Below are positions 44,167 through 52,413 of a stretch of DNA of 64,000 nt, piece by piece. Origin of the DNA: Bermanella sp040371755 (GTDB lineage Bacteria > Pseudomonadota > Gammaproteobacteria > Pseudomonadales > Oceanobacteraceae); assembly GCF_040371755.1 (NCBI RefSeq), contig NZ_BAABWE010000002.1, positions 1-64,000 of the forward strand, in the 5' to 3' direction. The notes beneath the pieces were generated by a model. It had not been told where the DNA came from, ran no database searches, and worked only from the letters and a program-made list of their open reading frames with translations. The position numbers and the translations under genes are program-made. Numbering within the stretch: the stretch's first letter is position 1; every line of letters starts with the position of its first letter.

Positions 44167-44826
44167 TTATGAGCTTGCCTCTGATTTAACCTTTGCTAGA
44201 CGCTCTTGAATCCGATTGGTTCTCGCTAATGCTTCTAACTCAGCAAGCTTGCTTGCATCTTTGTTGGCACTAATGCCTGGCGCGCCAGCCACATTCATCA
44301 CTCGATTAAATGCTGATGTCGCCTTATCAACCTTTTGTGAAGAGTTATTGGTGCTATGCAAATCATTTCCACCCTCTGTATGGGCCTCTGCTTTACGATA
44401 TTCTTCTGAAGCTTCCTCCATTTCTCGCCTTTTTGCTTGAAGCGCTTGAATAAAAGAGTTTAACTCCAAAATTTGTGCGTCTGAATCCACTATTGATTTT
44501 TCAACAACTGGAATCATCGCTTCAATATCCATCTGGCGAGCAATCGCTGCCTCAGCTAAATCATCACGACCTGCATTTACTGCTACCTCTATTTGCTCCT
44601 GTAATTCCGTGTGGCGAGCATTATCTTTATTTAGACTTTGACTACTAAGATAACGAGCTGCCTCCGCTCTGCCTAACTCTTGGCGAACTTCTTCAATCGC
44701 TTGATCTATTTCTCGAATTGTTTCTTCCATGACCATTAATGGCGCAGCATTTTCAAGAGAATTAATTAGAGTGTTAGCAGATGCTGACACCAATCGTCCG
44801 ATTCTAGTGATATATCCTTCTGGCAT
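44167..44826 (-). CDS. PspA/IM30 family membrane-stress protein
   Basis: PspA-type proteins coat and repair stressed inner membrane. The 219-residue protein is almost wholly helical with long coiled coils (about 30-150); MVMEETIREIDQAIEEVRQELGRAEAARYLSSQ is typical. The N-terminal amphipathic stretch (ITRIGRLVSASANTLINSLE) could bind lipid. No pspBC or pspF is nearby; instead it is coupled by a TAATG overlap to a ribbon-helix-helix regulator. The classic PspF control is thus absent at this locus. The name pspA is avoided because other PspA paralogues may exist. Confidence 0.87.
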   Translation of the reverse strand: MPEGYITRIGRLVSASANTLINSLENAAPLMVMEETIREIDQAIEEVRQELGRAEAARYLSSQSLNKDNARHTELQEQIEVAVNAGRDDLAEAAIARQMDIEAMIPVVEKSIVDSDAQILELNSFIQALQAKRREMEEASEEYRKAEAHTEGGNDLHSTNNSSQKVDKATSAFNRVMNVAGAPGISANKDASKLAELEALARTNRIQERLAKVKSEASS

Positions 44827-45326
44827 TATTTGCTCCCTTTTTTCTGTGATTCTATATAGATATGTTGATTTTCAATAAAATGAGTTATGCGTTTTTTTCG
44901 GTCTTGATTAATTGTATTTGTAATTATTTTTGAAGATTTGTTTTCCAATAAACATGGCACTAAGCGCGTTATTAAATCTTCTGCTACTGGTTCTAATTGA
45001 GCTTCTAGTTGCGCTAAAAAATTGATTTCTTTTTCGGTGGATTGGATTGACGTTACTACCTCACAAACCATATCCAAAATAGTATCCACTATATCGCTAC
45101 GGACATTAGGATCTTCTTTACTTATAGCTTTATAGGGCGCTATCGTTTCTGAAGAAGATAGGTAAGCGCGAGTAAAGGTTTCCGTCCCTACTTGATCTCG
45201 AGCCATTTTAATAAGCTCTCGAACCTTTTCACTCTGCGTAATAGCGCCGTTTTGTTCTATCTTCATCAAATAAGCATGATCTTCTTGAGATAATCGAACA
45301 CTTATTGATTGAGATTTGCTGAGCAT
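44826..45326 (-). CDS. ribbon-helix-helix-type regulator heading the flotillin operon
   Basis: The 166-residue protein starts at ATG 45326 (MLSKSQSISVRL), supported by AAGGA 8 nt upstream; the frame is open to 45359. Residues about 7-40 (SISVRLSQEDHAYLMKIEQNGAITQSEKVRELI) resemble a ribbon-helix-helix DNA-binding domain. The C-terminal helical part (about 60-150) is not recognised and may sense a signal or bind PspA. Three ATACAA hexamers and a promoter lie directly upstream, so it probably represses its own operon. Family assignment is by pattern only. Confidence 0.65.
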   Translation of the reverse strand: MLSKSQSISVRLSQEDHAYLMKIEQNGAITQSEKVRELIKMARDQVGTETFTRAYLSSSETIAPYKAISKEDPNVRSDIVDTILDMVCEVVTSIQSTEKEINFLAQLEAQLEPVAEDLITRLVPCLLENKSSKIITNTINQDRKKRITHFIENQHIYIESQKKGSK

Positions 45327-45357
45327 CCAGCCTGTCCTTGTGTACCCATTGATTTGC

Positions 45358-45391
45358 ATACAAATGTATACAACGAATACAAAGAGGTCAA
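45358..45391 (-). promoter_or_regulatory. promoter with three ATACAA repeats before the flotillin operon
   Basis: On the minus strand TTGACC (45391-45386) and TACATT (45368-45363) are 17 bp apart, a good sigma-70 promoter. ATACAA repeats start at 45358, 45368 and 45377 (spacing 10 and 9 bp), covering the -10 and the spacer. Tandem short repeats suit a ribbon-helix-helix repressor. The start point would be about 30 bp before the ATG at 45326. Confidence 0.65.
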
Positions 45392-45466
45392 CTATCTTTT
45401 TAGGATATAAGATATGTTGGAAAATAACGCTTTTTTAAGTATTTGAGTGATAAAGATTAATAACGA

Positions 45467-46003
45467 TTATTCACTGCCAAGATAATGAATAATCGTTGCC
45501 TTATGAGGGGCCTTATCCAACCACTTCTTCACTTCAATTGCTTTTTCAGTATCAATTGAACCGACTGACGCTCTCAAGCGAGCAACCCTACTCGCATCTT
45601 GCTTTTCTTTCCTGACTTTACGCTGCCAATTTTCAGTAAATATACTTGTAGCACTCGTCATCAAACTTAATGATTTCAGTAATGCCCACTCCCCTCTATC
45701 AAGCCAAGCCTCATCACAATTTCCACATAGATCTATGCGATTTCCCACATCGCCTGCCAGTGAGTATTTTGTCATCACTCGGCTACACTTCGGGCAGTTT
45801 AATGCGATTTTAGAATCATGCTCTTCCATAGCTGCATCGTCCGAGCAAGTAGCTTGCTCATCTACTGCGCCTTGCTCAGCCCAATCTCGATAGTACAACA
45901 AAGATAATAACGCGCCTTCACAAGTTTTACAGCCCATCGCCGGCAAACGTGCCTCTAGCTTCGTAGGTAATAATCGGGTTGTTTTACAGCTTGGGCATTG
46001 CAT
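45467..46003 (-). CDS. TFIIB-type zinc-ribbon protein
   Basis: The 178-residue protein has two zinc-binding sets. The first is C3-x2-C6 with C25-x2-C28 and the second is C70-x2-C73 with C93-x2-C96. The second matches the zf-TFIIB family (LCGNCDEAWLDRGEWALL). A basic C-terminal part follows. The molecular role of this family is unknown. The gene is read in the same direction as the flotillin operon, but that operon has its own promoter. Confidence 0.8.
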   Translation of the reverse strand: MQCPSCKTTRLLPTKLEARLPAMGCKTCEGALLSLLYYRDWAEQGAVDEQATCSDDAAMEEHDSKIALNCPKCSRVMTKYSLAGDVGNRIDLCGNCDEAWLDRGEWALLKSLSLMTSATSIFTENWQRKVRKEKQDASRVARLRASVGSIDTEKAIEVKKWLDKAPHKATIIHYLGSE

Positions 46004-46051
46004 TAGATAATCTCCTTTAAAATCAGCCGCAGTCTTATATCAAGGCACACA

Positions 46052-46498
46052 TTACTTTTCAGAAATCACGTACTTTAAAATTCCTACAATTTGTTCTGGG
46101 TTTTGGGCCCACGCCATCGCTGCACCATCCACTTCTTTTAACGGGTGAATAATGCTTTCATCATGCAATGTAATATACGGCTTGCCTAAAGCCGCACACA
46201 TGCCTGCATCAAACGCTGCATTCCACTGTTTGTATTTATCACCAAAGCGTACTACTGCCATGTCGCAATTTTCGATCATGTTTTTAGTACGAATCGCATT
46301 TACTTTAGATGACTGATGATCACGCCAAAAACTATTTTCAGGTACACCCAATACATCTCCAGCGGCGTCGCTGGCTTCATGATTGGTAACTGCCGATACA
46401 AATTCAACGGGCAAATTAAGGGCTTTTGCGCCTATTTCAATTTGTTCACGCCAATTAGTATGGATTTCGCCCGATAGATATACATTCCACGTTTTCAT
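46052..46498 (-). CDS. ytoQ: YtoQ family protein
   Basis: The 148-residue protein starts MKTWNVYLSGEIHTNWREQI, typical of the YtoQ family, which belongs to the nucleoside 2-deoxyribosyltransferase-like fold. VRFGDKYKQWNAAFDAGMCAALGKPYITLHDE (about 84-115) resembles the substrate-binding region of that fold. The reaction and substrate are unknown. It lies 39 bp after hisC in the same direction, so it may be co-transcribed with it. Confidence 0.85.
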   Translation of the reverse strand: MKTWNVYLSGEIHTNWREQIEIGAKALNLPVEFVSAVTNHEASDAAGDVLGVPENSFWRDHQSSKVNAIRTKNMIENCDMAVVRFGDKYKQWNAAFDAGMCAALGKPYITLHDESIIHPLKEVDGAAMAWAQNPEQIVGILKYVISEK

Positions 46499-46537
46499 AG
46501 TTACTCCTATTTTTTTTCGCTAAGCGATTAAATTAAA

Positions 46538-47626
46538 CTACTGAATCGAGCCTGAATCAGATATGACTTTTAACGCCTGATATAATTTATCGTTTTGCTC
46601 GGTGGTACCCACTGTGATGCGCAAGCAGTTCTTCAACAATAGGTGACCACCGTCCAAGCATTTAATTAAAATCCCTTTTTCTTTTAAACCTTCGAACCAA
46701 TGACGAGCCATGCCATCTGGGGTGCGCACCAGTACAAAGTTGGCTTCACTTGGGAATACTTGTAACCCTTGAATGGTGCACAGGTCTTTCATTAACACAA
46801 CGCGGTCAATGCGCAGTTGTTCAGTTTGCATAATTAACATGTCAAAGTGCTCTAACGCAAACAGGGCACTGGCTTGGGTTAATGAATTAATATTGTAGGG
46901 CATACGAATTTTTTCCAACTCGCTTAACCATTGCTTAGAACCAATCAGCAAACCTAAACGCAAGCCTGCTAAACCCACTTTTGATAAAGTACGCATAACT
47001 AACACGTGGTCATACTTTTCTAATAAAAACAAATGATCGGCATCGGTAAAAGCGGTATAGGCTTCATCTAAAATCACTAAACCTTGAGAAGCTTCAATTA
47101 CATTAGTAACGATGTTTTCATCCCACAAATTACCAGTAGGATTATTAGGTTGGGCTAAAAAGATCAGTTCAGGCTCATGTTCGTTAATGGCCTCAAGCAT
47201 GGCCGCTTCGTCTAATTCAAATTCGTCGGTTAATGGCACGCCCACATAATTTAACCCGCAAAACGTTGCAATCATTTTATACATAACAAAACCCGGTTCT
47301 GGCGCTAGAATGGTCGCACCGGGCTTGGCTACTGCCATGGCTAACATTTGAATGATTTCATCACTGCCATTACCTAATAAAATATCATAATTATCATTTA
47401 CGCCCATCTCTGCTTTTAAAGCATCTTTTAGTTGCTGAGCACCAGCATCAGGGTAGCGATTAATGGGCACATCTTTTAATAAGTCAGCCCATGCTTCACG
47501 AGCCACCGCTGGCCACATATATGGATTCTCCATGGCGTCTAACTTCAACATCCCTTCAGCACTTGGCACTGGGTACGCGGTTAAATCTAGAATTTCTTGG
47601 CGAATGAGTTTTTTAACACGAGACAT
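46538..47626 (-). CDS. hisC: histidinol-phosphate aminotransferase
   Basis: HisC makes histidinol phosphate from imidazole-acetol phosphate and glutamate. The 362-residue PLP enzyme has the fold-type I motifs LLGNGSDEIIQML, AQPNNPTGNLWDE, LDEAYTAF and the PLP-lysine site RTLSKVGLAGLRLG. It is read leftward, 0.8 kb after hisD, with a terminator and a small gene in between. In Pseudomonas hisC lies directly after hisD; here the repeats and the small gene have separated them. Confidence 0.92.
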   Translation of the reverse strand: MSRVKKLIRQEILDLTAYPVPSAEGMLKLDAMENPYMWPAVAREAWADLLKDVPINRYPDAGAQQLKDALKAEMGVNDNYDILLGNGSDEIIQMLAMAVAKPGATILAPEPGFVMYKMIATFCGLNYVGVPLTDEFELDEAAMLEAINEHEPELIFLAQPNNPTGNLWDENIVTNVIEASQGLVILDEAYTAFTDADHLFLLEKYDHVLVMRTLSKVGLAGLRLGLLIGSKQWLSELEKIRMPYNINSLTQASALFALEHFDMLIMQTEQLRIDRVVLMKDLCTIQGLQVFPSEANFVLVRTPDGMARHWFEGLKEKGILIKCLDGGHLLLKNCLRITVGTTEQNDKLYQALKVISDSGSIQ

Positions 47627-47644
47627 GTGAGTTTCTCTTAAACA

Positions 47645-47675
47645 AAAACCCTAAGGTTAAAAACGTTAGGGTTTT
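47645..47675 (-). terminator. terminator between the small exported protein and hisC
   Basis: AAAACCCTAA pairs with TTAGGGTTTT across an 11-nt loop. On the minus strand it follows the gene ending at 47754 and ends in TTTTTG; on the plus strand a T-rich run also follows. It lies only about 20 bp before the hisC start, so hisC needs its own promoter or read-through. Confidence 0.75.
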
Positions 47676-47753
47676 ATTATTTTTAAATTTATTAATACAT
47701 CAAACATCTTCGAAAAAATATTTTTACTTAATTATAAGCAGCTGTGATGCTTT

Positions 47754-48065
47754 TTAATCTGTATACCAACTTATTGACATAACAGTCGCAGTAGCACCTA
47801 TTGCTCTATACATTGGGCTATCTGGATTATCTCCATACAAGCTCATCAGTAAAAAAGACACACTTAGAACTACAGGAATAACAGACTTATTATTTACATC
47901 AGCATCTAGCTTAAAGTCACCATTAGAAGCAGGCACTGAAGTGGCATTACTCATAATACTTCTTTCTTGATACTTGTATTCATTCTCTAATTGTAAATTC
48001 AATGATTGCGCGGACGCGTTTACTGACAATATTAGGAAAACAACAAACATTAAAAATCTATACAT
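47754..48065 (-). CDS. small exported hypothetical protein
   Basis: The ATG at 48065 (MYRFLMFVVFLILSVNASAQ) gives 103 residues with a clear signal peptide and likely cleavage after ASA. A second hydrophobic segment (VIPVVLSVSFLLMSLYG) lies in the middle. No family is recognised. The frame is open to 48086, but the signal peptide starts at 48065. It stands between two repeats and hisC and disrupts the usual hisD-hisC spacing. Confidence 0.5.
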   Translation of the reverse strand: MYRFLMFVVFLILSVNASAQSLNLQLENEYKYQERSIMSNATSVPASNGDFKLDADVNNKSVIPVVLSVSFLLMSLYGDNPDSPMYRAIGATATVMSISWYTD

Positions 48066-48147
48066 TTCTACAACCCTGAAAGGCATTAAAATTAATTTCG
48101 GTTACACTTAAGTAATAAAGTTACTACTAAAACCTTGGCAGCGATAA

Positions 48148-48260
48148 TCAGCAAGGTATCATTTTTTGAAGAAGCGCAGTCATCGTACCCTTGGGTAGTA
48201 CATGAGCATTCTGAAAAAATTTATAACACCGCTAGGGCAAATTATTACCGTTTATTAATC
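48148..48260. repeat. copy 1 of a hairpin-forming intergenic repeat
   Basis: The copy shares with the second copy (48343-48448) the blocks TTTTTTGAAGAAGCG, AGTACATGAGCATTCTG, AAAAAATTTATAACAC and GCTAGGGC, and the tail ACCGTTTATTAATC. The centre differs (GTACCCTTGGGTAGTAC here) but still forms a hairpin. No coding potential is seen. It looks like a REP- or MITE-like element. Confidence 0.8.
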
Positions 48261-48342
48261 CATTAAACCGTCAGCGGCGACGCTCAAGCTTTTCAACAAC
48301 GCATAAGCGAGTAAGCTAGGGTTAAACGCGTAGTAACGATGA

Positions 48343-48448
48343 CCTAGCAAGGCATAAATTTTTGAAGAAGCGGAGTGTACAAGTAGTACATGAGCATTCT
48401 GAAAAAATTTATAACACAGCTAGGGCGAGTTGATACCGTTTATTAATC
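48343..48448. repeat. copy 2 of the hairpin-forming repeat, abutting the hisD stop
   Basis: The copy has inverted ends CCTAGC (48343-48348) and GCTAGG (48419-48424), inner arms ATAAATTTTT and AAAAATTTAT, and a central GTAC-N5-GTAC hairpin, so it can fold almost completely. Its tail ACCGTTTATTAATC includes the hisD stop codon and the last bases of the gene. The same tail occurs in copy 1, so the flank was duplicated with the element. Confidence 0.8.
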
Positions 48449-49747
48449 TTTTATGCGGTACTCGGCAGACCTCGCATGGGCTGTAAGGGACTCCCCTCTT
48501 GCCAATACCGATGCAATTTTGCCCATTTCACTGGCACCATCTGCACTGCACATTATTAGTGAGCTGCGCTTTTGGAAGTCATACACACCTAACGGGCTGG
48601 AAAAACGTGCGGTGCCAGATGTAGGCAACACATGGTTTGGCCCAGCGCAGTAATCTCCTAAAGCTTCGGCGGTGTAGCGCCCCATGAAAATGGCACCTGC
48701 GTGGCGAATTTGCTTGGCCATGACTTCTGGGTTTTCTACTGACAACTCTAAATGTTCTGGCGCAATACGGTTAGCAAGGTCAATGGCTTCTTGTTCGTTT
48801 TGTACTTTTACCAGAGCGCCGCGACCTGAAAGAGAAGCGCGAATAATGGTTTCACGTTCCATGGTTGGCAGTAGCTTTTGAATGCTCGCCTCCACTTGTT
48901 TTAAATAGTCAGCATCCCACGAGATTAAAATAGACTGCGCGTCTTCGTCGTGCTCCGCTTGGCTAAATAAATCCATGGCAATCCAGTCTGGATCGGTTTT
49001 GCCATCACATACCACTAAAATTTCAGATGGTCCGGCAATCATGTCAATGCCCACTTCACCAAATACGAAGCGTTTAGCTGTGGCTACATAGATATTGCCT
49101 GGACCAACAATTTTATCCACTTTAGGGACGCTTTGAGTACCGTACGCCAAGGCGGCAACCGCTTGCGCACCACCAATGGTAAAGCAACGTGTCACACCGG
49201 CAGCAGCGGCAGCGGCTAATACTAATTGATTCACTTCACCGTCAGGTGTTGGAACCACCATGATGATTTCTTTTACTCCTGCCACGTGTGCAGGAATGGC
49301 ATTCATTAATACGCTTGATGGATACGCGGCTTTGCCACCCGGTACATAGATACCCACGCGATCCATAGCCGTCACTTGCTGACCTAATACAGTGCCATCT
49401 TCTTCTTGATACTGCCAAGAGTCACTGCGTTGTTTTTCGTGATAACGACGTACTCGTTCGGCCGCTTCTAATAGTGCTGTGCGACGTTCTTGGGGAAGGT
49501 TATCCAGCGCTTCTTGTAATTGAGTTTGCCCAATTTCAAGTTGCTCCATACTACTGACACTCAAACGATCAAAGCGATTGCTGAATTCAATAACCGCTTC
49601 GTCACCACGGGTTTTAATTTGATGCAGGATATCTAATACAGTTTGCTGCACTTGATGATCCGATACCGATTCCCACGATAACAAATCATCCATGGCTTGG
49701 GTGAAGTCTGCTTGTTGGCTATCTAAAGTTCGCATTTGAAACGACAT
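48443..49747 (-). CDS. hisD: histidinol dehydrogenase
   Basis: HisD oxidises L-histidinol to histidine in two NAD-dependent steps. The 434-residue protein shows VGIYVPGGKAAYPSSVLMNAIPAHVAGV, VPKVDKIVGPGNIYVATAKR, GIDMIAGPSEILVV and HVLPTSGTARFSSPLGVYDFQKR in order, and the zinc-site region EHDEDAQ is intact. It follows hisG with a 54-bp gap and ends inside a repeat. Confidence 0.96.
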   Translation of the reverse strand: MSFQMRTLDSQQADFTQAMDDLLSWESVSDHQVQQTVLDILHQIKTRGDEAVIEFSNRFDRLSVSSMEQLEIGQTQLQEALDNLPQERRTALLEAAERVRRYHEKQRSDSWQYQEEDGTVLGQQVTAMDRVGIYVPGGKAAYPSSVLMNAIPAHVAGVKEIIMVVPTPDGEVNQLVLAAAAAAGVTRCFTIGGAQAVAALAYGTQSVPKVDKIVGPGNIYVATAKRFVFGEVGIDMIAGPSEILVVCDGKTDPDWIAMDLFSQAEHDEDAQSILISWDADYLKQVEASIQKLLPTMERETIIRASLSGRGALVKVQNEQEAIDLANRIAPEHLELSVENPEVMAKQIRHAGAIFMGRYTAEALGDYCAGPNHVLPTSGTARFSSPLGVYDFQKRSSLIMCSADGASEMGKIASVLARGESLTAHARSAEYRIKD

Positions 49748-49800
49748 ACTGGCCTCTACACTCTAACTAACTGCACTAAATACTCAAATCGCGCCGGTCA

Positions 49801-50442
49801 TTAACGACGACGATCTACTGCTTGGGCTAACTTATCGATGATAGGTTGAATCTGGCGATGTTTCATTTTCATGGCGGCTTTGCCCACCACTAAGCGCGAA
49901 CTAATAGGTGCGATTAAGTCTCGCTCTTCTAATCCATTGGCTTTTAACGTGTTACCTGTATCAACGATATCAACAATTAAATCCGCCAGCCCCATAATGG
50001 GTGCTAACTCCATACCGCCGTATAGTTTGATGATGTCCGCTTGTTTGCCTTGCTCGGCAAAATAACGTTTGGTCACACCGACAAATTTAGACGCAACTTT
50101 AATGCGACCTTCTGGCATCACTGCACCTTTTAATGCGGCGGTCATTAGGCGACAGGTGGCGATGTTTAAATCCAGAGGTTCATACAAACCTGTACTGTCC
50201 GCTTCCATTAATACGTCTTTACCGGCAACACCAATATCCGCTGCGCCATATTGCACGTAAGTTGGTACATCAGTGGCACGAATCACAACCAATTTAATAT
50301 GGTCATGGTTGGTATCAAAAATCAGTTTGCGACTTTTTTTAATGTCTTCCGCTGGCACAATGCCCGCTTCTGCAAAAAGCGGTAAGGTGTCATCTAAAAT
50401 TCGACCTTTAGATAACGCGATGGTCAATGGCTGTTGGCTCAT
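49801..50442 (-). CDS. hisG: ATP phosphoribosyltransferase (short form)
   Basis: HisG joins ATP and PRPP in the first committed step of histidine synthesis. At 213 residues it is the short form (HisG-S), which lacks the regulatory C-terminal domain and needs HisZ. The gene for HisZ is not in this window. ALSKGRILDDTLPLFAEAG and ADLIVDIVDTGNTLKANGL (PRPP site) are clear. It lies 22 bp after murA. Confidence 0.94.
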   Translation of the reverse strand: MSQQPLTIALSKGRILDDTLPLFAEAGIVPAEDIKKSRKLIFDTNHDHIKLVVIRATDVPTYVQYGAADIGVAGKDVLMEADSTGLYEPLDLNIATCRLMTAALKGAVMPEGRIKVASKFVGVTKRYFAEQGKQADIIKLYGGMELAPIMGLADLIVDIVDTGNTLKANGLEERDLIAPISSRLVVGKAAMKMKHRQIQPIIDKLAQAVDRRR

Positions 50443-50464
50443 GATAATTCCTTGATGCTTCGGC

Positions 50465-51736
50465 CTAGTTTGGCACGCGGCGAATATTAGCGCCTAATAA
50501 TTGTAGCTTTTCTTCGATGCACTCATAGCCACGGTCTATGTGGTAGATGCGTTCAACAACCGTTTCACCTTCGGCCATAAGCGCGGCAATGACCAAGCTG
50601 GCCGATGCGCGTAAATCGGTGGCCATAACAGGGGCGCCTTTTAATTTGTCACTGCCTTTAGTTATGCAGGTATTTCCTTCTAAGGCCACTCGTGCGCCCA
50701 TACGTGCTAGCTCTTGCACGTGCATAAAACGGTTTTCAAAAATGGTTTCAGTTACGGTTGCACTGCCGTTAGCTACGATGTTCATCACTAAAAACTGGGC
50801 CTGCATATCGGTTGGAAAGGCAGGGTATGGCGCGGTTTTGATGTTAACAGGCTTTAACTCACGGCCAACCATGTCTAAGCTGATCCAGTCTTCACCTGTT
50901 TCAATTTTTGCACCAGCTTCTTCTAGCTTGTGCAATACTGATTCTAAAATATCAGCACGGGTATCTTTCAGTTTTACTTTTCCGCCTGTAGTGGCTGCCG
51001 CTACGAGATAGGTTCCGGTTTCGATACGGTCAGGCATCACGTTGTAATGACCGCCGTGTAGGCTTTCTACCCCTTCAACACGAATAACATCTGTGCCGTG
51101 TCCGGTAATTTTTGCACCCATGGTGATTAAGCATTCGGCTAAGTCCACTACTTCTGGTTCACGAGCTGCGTTTTCAAGTAGTGTTACGCCATCAGCCAAG
51201 ACGGCTGCCATTAATAGATTTTCAGTACCGGTTACCGTAACCGTGTCCATGAAAATATTAGCGCCTTTTAAACGCCCATCCGTGGTGGCTTTTACGTAGC
51301 CATCTTCAACCACAATATGGGCACCCATGGCTTCAAGGCCTGATAGGTGAATATCTACAGGGCGAGAACCAATGGCGCAGCCACCGGGCAAGGATACTTG
51401 TGCTTCACCAAAACGAGCCACTAAAGGACCTAATACTAAAATTGAAGCGCGCATGGTTTTAACTAACTCATACGGGGCCACAAGAGTTTTTATGTTATTG
51501 GCGTTCACTTCAATGGCGTAATCTTCACCCATTATGACATCCACGCCCATGGTACCTAAAAGGTTTATCATGGTGGTGACGTCATGCAGGTGTGGCAAGT
51601 TACCTATGGTAATTGGAGTATCAGCAAGTAAGGTGGCAGCAATAATTGGCAGCGCCGAGTTCTTAGCACCAGAAATTCGGATTTCACCAGAAACTGGCTT
51701 ACCACCTGTAATGATGAGTTTGTCCATTGAAGGCAT
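50465..51736 (-). CDS. murA: UDP-N-acetylglucosamine 1-carboxyvinyltransferase
   Basis: MurA starts murein synthesis by adding enolpyruvate to UDP-GlcNAc. The 423-residue protein has the fosfomycin-target Cys (Cys120 in LPGGCAIGSRPVDIHLSG). ISGAKNSALP (about 21-30) and the C-terminal IYHIDRGYECIEEKLQ are present. The ATG at 51727 (MDKLIITGG) matches many homologues; 51736 is open and used here. It follows ibaG by 14 bp, as in Pseudomonas. Confidence 0.96.
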   Translation of the reverse strand: MPSMDKLIITGGKPVSGEIRISGAKNSALPIIAATLLADTPITIGNLPHLHDVTTMINLLGTMGVDVIMGEDYAIEVNANNIKTLVAPYELVKTMRASILVLGPLVARFGEAQVSLPGGCAIGSRPVDIHLSGLEAMGAHIVVEDGYVKATTDGRLKGANIFMDTVTVTGTENLLMAAVLADGVTLLENAAREPEVVDLAECLITMGAKITGHGTDVIRVEGVESLHGGHYNVMPDRIETGTYLVAAATTGGKVKLKDTRADILESVLHKLEEAGAKIETGEDWISLDMVGRELKPVNIKTAPYPAFPTDMQAQFLVMNIVANGSATVTETIFENRFMHVQELARMGARVALEGNTCITKGSDKLKGAPVMATDLRASASLVIAALMAEGETVVERIYHIDRGYECIEEKLQLLGANIRRVPN

Positions 51737-51750
51737 AGTTAGCTACTTTA

Positions 51751-51993
51751 TTAAGATTGTTGTTGAGCCCACTGGGCTTGCGTGTAGGTCTTAATGGTTA
51801 CGGCGTGCACGGAGCCGTCGGTGATTTTGTCATTTAATGCCGCATATACAAATTGCTGGCGTTTCACCGGGTTAAGACCTTCAAATTCATCGGAAATCAC
51901 TGTGATTTCATATTTATAGCCATCCCCATCCACCGATACCTGACAGTTTGCTAGCTTTTCTTGAAGCAAGGATTGTAAGTCTTCTGGGCTCAT
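51751..51993 (-). CDS. ibaG: BolA-family acid-stress protein IbaG
   Basis: IbaG is a BolA-like protein that works with monothiol glutaredoxin in iron-sulfur handling. The start is ATG at 51993 (MSPEDLQSLLQEKL), giving 80 residues. The frame is open to 52062, but homologues begin here. The BolA fold and the conserved VYAALNDKITDGSVHAVTIKTYT end are seen, including the invariant His. It lies between mlaB and murA, its usual site. Confidence 0.93.
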   Translation of the reverse strand: MSPEDLQSLLQEKLANCQVSVDGDGYKYEITVISDEFEGLNPVKRQQFVYAALNDKITDGSVHAVTIKTYTQAQWAQQQS

Positions 51994-52104
51994 ACGGCTC
52001 TCCGATGGGACTGAGAATGTGGCAATGAAAAAATAAAGGCGGGAATTGTAGCGCAAAGGCACACTAATAGCTAAGTGAAAAATAGCCGCCAGCTCACATT
52101 CTGT

Positions 52105-52413
52105 CTAGGCGTCGATAGGAAAAACTGATTCTAGGCAGGCGCTTTTGATTTGCCCTGCTAAAGACTCAGGAACACGAACCACTTGAAGTGACTTTCCTGA
52201 ATTTTCTGCATAGCGTTTCCAGCTTATCAATAAGGCTAAACTGGCACTACTGCACTTGGTGACAGCAGACAAATCAAAGAGAATTGGGCTTGTACTCTCA
52301 TCAATCGCAGCCATCCCTTCTTTTTCCACATACATGACTGTATCAAAACTCAACTCTCCGACAACACCATAGTCTCCAGCTTGTCGCAGCTCCACTTGTT
52401 GATGTGGCATCAC
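52105..52413 (-). CDS. mlaB: STAS-domain protein MlaB
   Basis: MlaB is the cytoplasmic STAS subunit that stabilises the MlaFE transporter. The 102-residue protein has LFDLSAVTKCSSASLALLISWKRYA (about 45-70), the STAS core with a Ser/Thr loop. It overlaps mlaC by 4 bp and is followed by ibaG after 111 bp. Its sequence is less conserved than its neighbours; context makes the call safe. Confidence 0.9.
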   Translation of the reverse strand: MMPHQQVELRQAGDYGVVGELSFDTVMYVEKEGMAAIDESTSPILFDLSAVTKCSSASLALLISWKRYAENSGKSLQVVRVPESLAGQIKSACLESVFPIDA

